A stretch of DNA of 11,534 bases from Treponema sp. (lineage in GTDB: Bacteria > Spirochaetota > Spirochaetia > Treponematales > Breznakiellaceae), in NCBI GenBank assembly GCA_031259515.1, contig JAIRLK010000087.1, positions 1-11,534 of the forward strand, written 5' to 3'. The position numbers and the translations under genes were made by a program. This document shows, in pieces, positions 6,259-11,534 of this stretch. Numbering within the stretch: position 1 is the stretch's first letter; each line of letters starts with the position of its first letter. The notes beneath the pieces were generated by a model. The model ran no database searches and was not told the origin of the DNA. It was given only the letters and a program-made list of their open reading frames with translations.

Positions 6259-8784
6259 ATGGAAATTTTACAGAGAGGCAGCGCTTGGGCCGTTATTGCA
6301 GCCGGACTTTTGATATGCTTTGCCGGTTGCCAGGGAGCGGATATTCAGGCGCCACCGGAGCATTTTGTCTATGTCGCCTGGGGAGAGCCTCAAGAAGCCC
6401 CTGCCATACACCAAAACGGCAGTATAGGCGCGGCTTTTTTCGGCGGCGGAGCGGACGAAGCGGCGTGGAGATCCGGCAGCGGCCAGTCCCCGCCCGATGC
6501 CGGTTACCCTGGCAATTCGATACGCCTCCATTTAGCCTGGTTCATCGGCATTGCGGTTTTCCTTTTTTTCATAATCGGTCTGTTTGTTGTTTTATTCCAG
6601 CGGAACCGGCAGACTGGTTCCATGCTGGAACAGGTGGTCCATGACCGTACCATCGAACTTGTAAGGCAGGACAGGCTTTTGCATGTGGTAAACGACCTGG
6701 CGACAATTCTCTTGTCGTCGGATGCGGATGATCTGAAAAGCGCCCTTGATCGCGGCGTTGAGATGATAGCCCGGTGCGTCAATGTTAACCATGTCTCTGT
6801 CTGGAAAAAAGAGCGGAAGGATGACGGACACTTTTACTCCCTGATTTATGCGTGGCTTAAAACCGCTCAACTTTATCACGATCTCGTGGAGGAATATTCC
6901 TACGAAGAATCCATTCCCTGCTGGAATGAACGGCTTGTCCGGGGGGAGATTATTAACGGCCCCGTGCAAAAACTGTCGGAGCGGGAGCGGACGCATCTGG
7001 AACCCGCAGGCATCAAGTCCATCCTGGTTGTCCCGCTGTTTTTGAAGGACGGATTTTGGGGTTTTGCCGCTTTTGATGACTGCCGCGAAGAACGGAGTTT
7101 CTTTGAGGAAGAGGTAACGATACTGCGTTCCGGATCTATTATGATCATTAACTCCATCCAGCGCAACGAGATGGCTCAGCACCTTAAGAGCGCGTTTGAA
7201 GCGGCTAACGAGGCAAACAGCGCCAAGAGTGATTTTTTGGCGAACATGAGCCATGAAATCCGTACCCCGATGAACGCCATTATAGGCATGACAGCTATCG
7301 CCAAATCTTCCGCCGAACTTGAACAAAAGGATTACTGCCTTTCAAAAATCGAAGACGCATCGAATCACCTCCTGGGGGTTATCAACGACATCCTGGATAT
7401 GTCCAAAATTGAGGCGAACAAATTCGAGCTTTCTCCGGCGGAATTCATGTTTGAAAAGATGCTTCAGCGGGTGGTCAATGTTGTCAACTTCAGGGTAGAC
7501 GAAAAACGCCAGATTTTTTCGGTTTATATCGACAAGAGGATACCCCGTACGCTCGTTGGAGACGATCAGCGGCTTGCCCAAGTGATAACGAACCTTCTGG
7601 GGAACGCAGTTAAATTCACCCCTGAATACGGTTCCATCAAACTGAACGCCGGTTTTGTAAAGGAAGAAAACGGCATCTGCACCCTTCAAATCGCGGTGAG
7701 CGATACCGGCATAGGCATCAGTCAGGAACAGCAGGAGCGGCTTTTTAAATCCTTCCAGCAGGCGGAAAGCTGCACTTCCCGGAAATTCGGCGGCAGCGGG
7801 CTGGGTCTTGCTATTTCCAAACGTATCGTAGAGATGATGGACGGCAGAATTTGGATAGAGTCCGATCTTGGCAAAGGTTCGACCTTTGCCTTTACGGTAC
7901 AAGCGGGCCGAGGCAGGGAAGAAAAACACAATATGCTCGGCCCCGACGTAAACTGGAGCAATGTCCGGATACTGATGGTGGATGATGACCCGGTTGCCAG
8001 GGAATATTTTTTGGAAATCGTTCAGGATGGCTTTGGCGTTATCTGCGATACCGCCGCAGATGCCAAAGAAGCTCTGGAGGTTATCAGGAAGCGGGGGCCC
8101 TATAACATCTACTTTATTGATTGGAAAATGCCCGGCATGAACGGGATAGAACTTACCCGCAAGATTAAGGAAACGGAATCCTGTGATTCCGTTGTGATCA
8201 TGATCTCCGCCACCGAGTGGAGCGTGATCGAACATGACGCGAAAGAAGCGGGGGTAAACAAATTCCTTCCCAAACCTCTGTTCCCGTCGAGTATCGCTAA
8301 TCTTATCAACGACTGCCTCGGCGTGGAAAACCTTACCGCCGCCGAGAAGGAACAGGACCAGGATAACGATAATTTTGAAAACTACCGCATCATCCTGGCT
8401 GAAGATGTAGAGATTAACCGGGAAATCGTACTAACCGCTTTGGAGCCGACAAAACTGACCATAGACTGCGCGGAAAACGGCGCGGTTGCGCTGCGCCTTT
8501 TCCAGGAAGCGCCTGAAAAATACGATATGATCTTCATGGATGTTCAGATGCCCGAGATGGACGGATATGAAGCCACCCGGCGAATCAGGAAATTTGAACA
8601 GGAATGGCATACGAAACATTCACGGAAACCGTTAAAGGAGATTCCCATAATCGCGATGACCGCCAACGTATTCCGGGAAGATGTTGAAAAATGCCTCGCC
8701 GCCGGGATGAACGGCCATTTAGGAAAACCCCTGGATTTTGATGAGATGTTGATAGAATTACGTAAATATTTGCTTAACACGTAA
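6259..8784 (+). CDS. Hybrid sensor histidine kinase with GAF-like region and two receiver domains
   Basis: An 841-residue membrane-bound hybrid kinase. Residues 8-24 form a signal-like segment ending FAGC. After a short 65-residue region comes one membrane helix (about 92-113) and a coiled linker. A GAF-like domain spans about 140-290. HisKA has SHEIRTPMNA with His322. The ATPase domain has the N box (NLLGNAVKFTP, about 435-445), G1 DTGIGIS (472-478) and G2 GGSGLGLAIS (501-510). Receiver 1 has acidic residues 565-567, Asp611 and Lys662; receiver 2 has Glu705/Asp706, Asp751 and Lys813. All catalytic residues are present. The architecture resembles BarA/EvgS-type kinases without an HPt domain, so phosphotransfer must use an outside partner. 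AAAGGA sits 5 bases before the ATG at 6259. The stretch between signal and membrane helix is too small for a normal periplasmic sensor. The signal is unknown. Confidence 0.93.
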   Translation: MEILQRGSAWAVIAAGLLICFAGCQGADIQAPPEHFVYVAWGEPQEAPAIHQNGSIGAAFFGGGADEAAWRSGSGQSPPDAGYPGNSIRLHLAWFIGIAVFLFFIIGLFVVLFQRNRQTGSMLEQVVHDRTIELVRQDRLLHVVNDLATILLSSDADDLKSALDRGVEMIARCVNVNHVSVWKKERKDDGHFYSLIYAWLKTAQLYHDLVEEYSYEESIPCWNERLVRGEIINGPVQKLSERERTHLEPAGIKSILVVPLFLKDGFWGFAAFDDCREERSFFEEEVTILRSGSIMIINSIQRNEMAQHLKSAFEAANEANSAKSDFLANMSHEIRTPMNAIIGMTAIAKSSAELEQKDYCLSKIEDASNHLLGVINDILDMSKIEANKFELSPAEFMFEKMLQRVVNVVNFRVDEKRQIFSVYIDKRIPRTLVGDDQRLAQVITNLLGNAVKFTPEYGSIKLNAGFVKEENGICTLQIAVSDTGIGISQEQQERLFKSFQQAESCTSRKFGGSGLGLAISKRIVEMMDGRIWIESDLGKGSTFAFTVQAGRGREEKHNMLGPDVNWSNVRILMVDDDPVAREYFLEIVQDGFGVICDTAADAKEALEVIRKRGPYNIYFIDWKMPGMNGIELTRKIKETESCDSVVIMISATEWSVIEHDAKEAGVNKFLPKPLFPSSIANLINDCLGVENLTAAEKEQDQDNDNFENYRIILAEDVEINREIVLTALEPTKLTIDCAENGAVALRLFQEAPEKYDMIFMDVQMPEMDGYEATRRIRKFEQEWHTKHSRKPLKEIPIIAMTANVFREDVEKCLAAGMNGHLGKPLDFDEMLIELRKYLLNT

Positions 8785-8795
8785 CAAAAATGAGG

Positions 8796-8823
8796 CGGTT
8801 TCAAATTTTCCGTTTTGAAACCG
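8796..8823 (+). terminator. Hairpin between kinase and hydrolase genes
   Basis: CGGTTTCAAA (8796-8805) pairs perfectly over 10 bp with TTTGAAACCG (8814-8823), with an 8-base loop. It begins 12 bases after the kinase stop codon and ends 22 bases before the hydrolase start. There is no T-run after it, so it may be a weak terminator, an RNA processing or stability site, or a repeat. Confidence 0.45.
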
Positions 8824-8844
8824 GTTCAAATAAGGAGTAGGAGC

Positions 8845-10806
8845 ATGAAACGGTTTAAACCCTTTGCGGCATTTATCGCCTGTGCCGCGTTAGCCCTTCT
8901 GTCGGCGGGTCTTGCCTCCCTGGTACAGACGGATTTTGGCAGGATCACGGTTACTTCCGGTTTTTTTAATACCGTCGTTCCCGACGGGCCGGCGGGGAAT
9001 GGTATTACAGGGCGCATAGCCTACAAGCTCTACGTTCCGGACGGAACGGACGCCGCCGCCCCCGCTCCAGCGGTTCTGGTGATGCACGGCTACCAGAACG
9101 ACCGGGAAACTTCCGCGGCTTACAGCATAGAGCTGGCCCGCCGGGGTATAGTCGCCCTGTCGGTAGACCTCTATGGCCACGGGTATACCAGCCCCGGCAT
9201 GAAGGGACGGGGCTGGGGCGTCCATAAGCTCACCAATTTGGATAAGACCGTTTCCGGTCCCCGGCGTTTTCTCATCATGATGACTTTCAGCGTCTTGGAC
9301 TTCTTCCGTCCCGATATATCCCGGGGCGTTACGGACAGTTCCATGGGCGGTAAGGACGCCTACCGCTTTTTGGAGTCCCTCCCCTTTGTGGACAGTACCC
9401 GTATAGGCATTACCGGCCATTCCATGGGGACATGGGCGGCCTGGTCTGTGGCCGCCGCCTTTCCCGAACATAAGGCCCTTGTGCTTCAGTGCGGCGAACT
9501 GATTCCCCGTGAGTATTACGACGCGGAAAGCGTCAAATTCAACAATGTACTCCTGGTCCAGGCCCGGTGGGATGAGTTTGATTACTTCCGGGATTATCAG
9601 CGGAACGTGACGGGCCTTGAAAAGACGCCTCTGCGGTACCGGGACTTTATGGGCCAGTCCTCCCCGGTGGAATGGGACAAAACCTACGGCTCTTTCGCCG
9701 ACGGCAGCGCCCGGCGTATGGAACTTATTCAGAACAACCACCGGCTTACCACCCACGACGGTCACGCACTCACCGCCGGCATGTACTGGTTTACCAACGC
9801 CTTGGGCGCCGGAACAGCGCCGGCTGATTCGGACCACATCTACATGATCAAGGAAGTATTGGTACTCATTGCCATGCTTGCCGCCCTGGCTTCCCTGCTG
9901 CCCGGCTTCCTCTTCCTGGCGGGTTTCAAATTTTTCGCGCCCCTGGTCCAGCCTCTGGAACGGGAGAACCTCAGGCTTCTCCCCCCAAAAAGCAGAAGAA
10001 CTACCGTCCTCATCTCCGTCCTGGTAAGCGGCTTCACCTTTCCCTTCCTCGGCCAACTGGGTCACGGCCTCCTTCCCGTGCCGGAGAACCTCTTCCGTAT
10101 GACTATAGGGACGGGCTTTATCACCTGGCTTACCTTCCTCATGATCGTATCCCTCGTCATGCTGATCCACTGGTACAAAAAGGGGGAAGGGAAGCGCATG
10201 GGCGTTACCCTCTACGATTTGGGGCTTGCGGACAAGGCGGTCCCCGGCCGTTTTAATTGGAGCGCTGTTGCCAAATCCGCCCTGGCGGCCTTCATCCTTA
10301 CCGGGATCATGTACCTCCAGGTTTGTATCAGCGCCGCGCTTTTCCAGCTTGATTTCCGCTTCATCTGGCCTTTCTTCAAGCCCTTTACGCCGGAACGCCT
10401 GGGACAGTTCTTTGTCTACCTGCTCTTCTACACCGCCTTCTTCACGGTTAACGCGGGGGTCAAACTCTATGGGCAGCTCCGTCTCCCGGAACGGCGGACT
10501 CCCGCGCTTACCCAGCTTGTCTGGTGGGGGTACAGCGTCTTCGTCATGCTTGGCGGCGTGTTCATCATCGTCCTCATTGAGTACATCCCCTTCTTCATGG
10601 GGTTGGGCCCCGGCGTGGACCTTATCTTTTCTTCTCTTTTCGGCGGCCCCTTCATGTCGGTGATGATACTCCTTATCCCCCAGTTTGCGGTGTTCTTTTT
10701 CCTGTCAACATACCTCTACCGCAGAAGCGGCCGTGTTTATACCGGCTCCTTTATCGTAGCGATACTGGCGAGCTGGGTGCTCTGCGGGGGATCGGCCATG
10801 TTCTAG
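8845..10806 (+). CDS. Exported alpha/beta hydrolase fused to polytopic membrane domain
   Basis: A 653-residue protein from the ATG at 8845, with AAGGAG about 8 bases upstream; an ATG at 8815 lies inside the hairpin and has no site. Residues 5-27 form a signal or anchor segment, followed by LVQTDFGRITV. The hydrolase domain (about 40-325) has VMHGYQND (79-86, oxyanion region), a DLYGHGYTSPG loop and the nucleophile elbow GHSMG (Ser193). Asp243 and His304 or His307 are candidate acid and base. From about 336 to the end there are about eight hydrophobic segments (near 336-360, 387-405, 419-441, 465-490, 511-530, 550-575, 594-613, 622-640). I recall similar uncharacterised hydrolases in Firmicutes. 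The substrate is unknown; the hydrolase domain is expected outside the cytoplasmic membrane. It follows the kinase gene by 60 bases. The stop TAG lies in a repeat terminus. Confidence 0.85.
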   Translation: MKRFKPFAAFIACAALALLSAGLASLVQTDFGRITVTSGFFNTVVPDGPAGNGITGRIAYKLYVPDGTDAAAPAPAVLVMHGYQNDRETSAAYSIELARRGIVALSVDLYGHGYTSPGMKGRGWGVHKLTNLDKTVSGPRRFLIMMTFSVLDFFRPDISRGVTDSSMGGKDAYRFLESLPFVDSTRIGITGHSMGTWAAWSVAAAFPEHKALVLQCGELIPREYYDAESVKFNNVLLVQARWDEFDYFRDYQRNVTGLEKTPLRYRDFMGQSSPVEWDKTYGSFADGSARRMELIQNNHRLTTHDGHALTAGMYWFTNALGAGTAPADSDHIYMIKEVLVLIAMLAALASLLPGFLFLAGFKFFAPLVQPLERENLRLLPPKSRRTTVLISVLVSGFTFPFLGQLGHGLLPVPENLFRMTIGTGFITWLTFLMIVSLVMLIHWYKKGEGKRMGVTLYDLGLADKAVPGRFNWSAVAKSALAAFILTGIMYLQVCISAALFQLDFRFIWPFFKPFTPERLGQFFVYLLFYTAFFTVNAGVKLYGQLRLPERRTPALTQLVWWGYSVFVMLGGVFIIVLIEYIPFFMGLGPGVDLIFSSLFGGPFMSVMILLIPQFAVFFFLSTYLYRRSGRVYTGSFIVAILASWVLCGGSAMF

Positions 10807-10817
10807 GAGCTTGTTGC
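10803..10817. repeat. Third copy of the multi-hairpin repeat terminus
   Basis: CTAGGAGCTTGTTGC matches the copy 2 terminus (CTAGGAGCCTGTTAC, 5984-5998) and the minus-strand end of copy 1 (CTAGGAGGCTGTTGC, 92-106), differing at two or three positions. The TAG is the hydrolase stop codon. The following bases contain an imperfect hairpin (ATCTC at 10841-10845 with GAGAT at 10856-10860), but not the full hairpin series. Confidence 0.5.
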
Positions 10818-10937
10818 ATTTGGCTTTTACCGGAGTATAAAATCTCTCAAATTGATGAGATATAGGACAGTGTACCATGAGCAAAGGGATTTCTCAGATA
10901 TGCGACAAATTGAGCATGGCATGATATTCCAGGATAG

Positions 10938-11241
10938 TGGAATCTGAAGGAAGCCGAAGGCAACGTCCCGAACCGACGGGGTGAATTTTTTCTATTTGAC
11001 CAGTACGCCGTCTATGAGCGGGTAGGCAAGGGTTTTTTACAAAGCGGGGGATGAATACCGGCCGATACGGATATGTGCGCGGCGTAAGAGCAAAGAAGAA
11101 GAGGAGGAGGGCCGGGAGCGGCTGGAGAAGACGAACAAGCGGAAAGGGCACGGGGAAGTTAGTGAGAGGCAGGAGGTCTATAACCGGTATATCGTGGCAG
11201 CGACATCGCTGGAGGGGGCGGTGAATGCGTGGCAGATTATA
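10938..11241 (+). pseudogene. Frameshifted IS4-type DDE transposase remnant
   Basis: One frame from 10938 reads FLFDQYAVYERVGKGF. After a T-run near 11034-11039 the reading continues in the next frame as KAGDEYRPIRICARRKSKE, then an acid- and arginine-rich helix, then NRYIVAATSLEGAVNAWQII. This is the usual order of IS4-like transposases just before the RWQIE motif: a basic RICARRKS strand, a charged helix, and a Y-I-V-x-A-T-S-L strand. The YxxxRWQIE part and the C-terminus are missing; after WQII the sequence passes into a non-coding repeat. No N-terminal part is recognisable between 10818 and 10937. The gene is dead. Family assignment rests on motif memory. Confidence 0.65.
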
Positions 11242-11261
11242 GTAATTGGAAGCAATAAACA

Positions 11262-11282
11262 CGCTATATATAGCGTTCTAGG
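11262..11282. repeat. Palindrome CGCTATATATAGCG with GTTCTAGG flank, copy 2
   Basis: CGCTATATATAGCG (11262-11275) followed by TTCTAGG, matching the minus strand of 102-122 at 19 of 21 positions. The differences form one exchanged base pair. It begins 20 bases after the recognisable transposase ends. A further short match, CGACAGCCTC, follows here (11302-11311) and also lies near copy 1 (149-158). Confidence 0.7.
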
Positions 11283-11385
11283 TCCCCGGAAAACACTTAT
11301 TCGACAGCCTCGTTATGCGAAGTTGGGGCGTACTCCAGTCTTTGTCTTTAAGATTACTCTTTATAAATCATTTCACAATTTTATT

Positions 11386-11534
11386 TTACCAATCGTGTAT
11401 GATTTTAGGATATTTAAAAAAGGAATCTATTTCCTTAATCAATTTTGATATAATTCCAAAATCAAGAGCGCGATGATCAAATACTATACAGAAGGGAATT
11501 ATTTTTCGCGAAACAATCTCTGAATTAAAAATTA
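11386..11534 (-). CDS. C-terminal end of 2-oxoacid dehydrogenase E2-type acyltransferase (partial)
   Basis: An open frame enters from the right edge on the minus strand and stops at TAA (11386-11388), giving 48 residues. It reads RKIIPFCIVFDHRALDFG (about 9-26), then a helix KLIKEIDSFFKYPKIIHDW. This matches the end of the catalytic domain of dihydrolipoamide acyltransferases: a hydrophobic strand, the active-site DHR (histidine as base), the following LD, and a final helix ending near P-x-I. The canonical motif is HRxxDG; here it is HRALDFG, a variant I recall in stand-alone E2-like proteins of anaerobes. Its substrate cannot be told from this fragment. The stretch is clearly more AT-rich than the rest of the window. 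Most of the gene lies outside. Confidence 0.75.
   Translation of the reverse strand, partial: IFNSEIVSRKIIPFCIVFDHRALDFGIISKLIKEIDSFFKYPKIIHDW

Noticed and set aside
7342..8235. 297-codon minus-strand open frame
   Set aside because: Antisense to the HisKA, ATPase and receiver regions of the kinase, whose motifs are all intact.
8890..10170. 426-codon minus-strand open frame
   Set aside because: Antisense to the alpha/beta hydrolase; rich in H, G and Q as expected from a shadow of GC-rich coding sequence.
10894..11262. 122-codon minus-strand open frame
   Set aside because: Antisense to the transposase remnant; proline- and leucine-rich with no recognisable domain.
1..11534. CRISPR array, tRNA or rRNA
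   Set aside because: No regularly spaced direct repeats, cloverleaf or rRNA-like stretches were seen by eye; the repeats found are palindromic and dispersed.

Overview
The window looks like a chromosomal segment of a GC-moderate spirochete, most plausibly a termite-gut-type Treponema. The sequence evidence is a fliS-flgN-like flagellar pair, several lipobox-type N-termini, and an H-cluster protein of the putative H2-sensor type. Treponemes from H2-rich guts are known to carry many [FeFe]-hydrogenase-like proteins. The genus is an inference; there is no rRNA or other marker here.

Left part (1-3000): the left edge carries the end of a multi-hairpin repeat, a palindrome, and a decayed transposase fragment on the minus strand. 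Then comes gltS (minus, sodium/glutamate symporter). A roughly 300-base divergent intergenic region follows, with a 12-bp inverted repeat and operator-like direct repeats. On the plus strand is a TAXI-type solute-binding lipoprotein that has no TRAP permease gene next to it.

Middle part (3000-6000, minus strand): the order of transcription is fliS, flgN-like chaperone, comF-type phosphoribosyltransferase, then a stand-alone [FeFe]-hydrogenase H-domain protein. In the last gene the proton-relay cysteine is replaced by alanine, as in sensory hydrogenases. fliS and the flgN-like gene are tightly coupled. A second copy of the multi-hairpin repeat lies directly upstream of fliS.

Right part (6000-11534, plus strand except the last gene): a large hybrid histidine kinase (signal-like N-terminus, one membrane segment, GAF-like region, HisKA, HATPase, two receiver domains). 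A hairpin separates it from an exported alpha/beta hydrolase fused to about eight membrane segments. The hydrolase stop codon lies in a third copy of the repeat terminus. Next come a frameshifted DDE transposase remnant and a second copy of the palindrome seen at the left edge. At the right edge is the C-terminal end, minus strand, of a gene for a 2-oxoacid dehydrogenase E2-type acyltransferase, recognised from its DHR active-site motif.

The most interesting non-coding signal is the repeat family. Its copies differ in sequence but keep their hairpins, and one palindrome pair carries a clear compensatory base-pair change.
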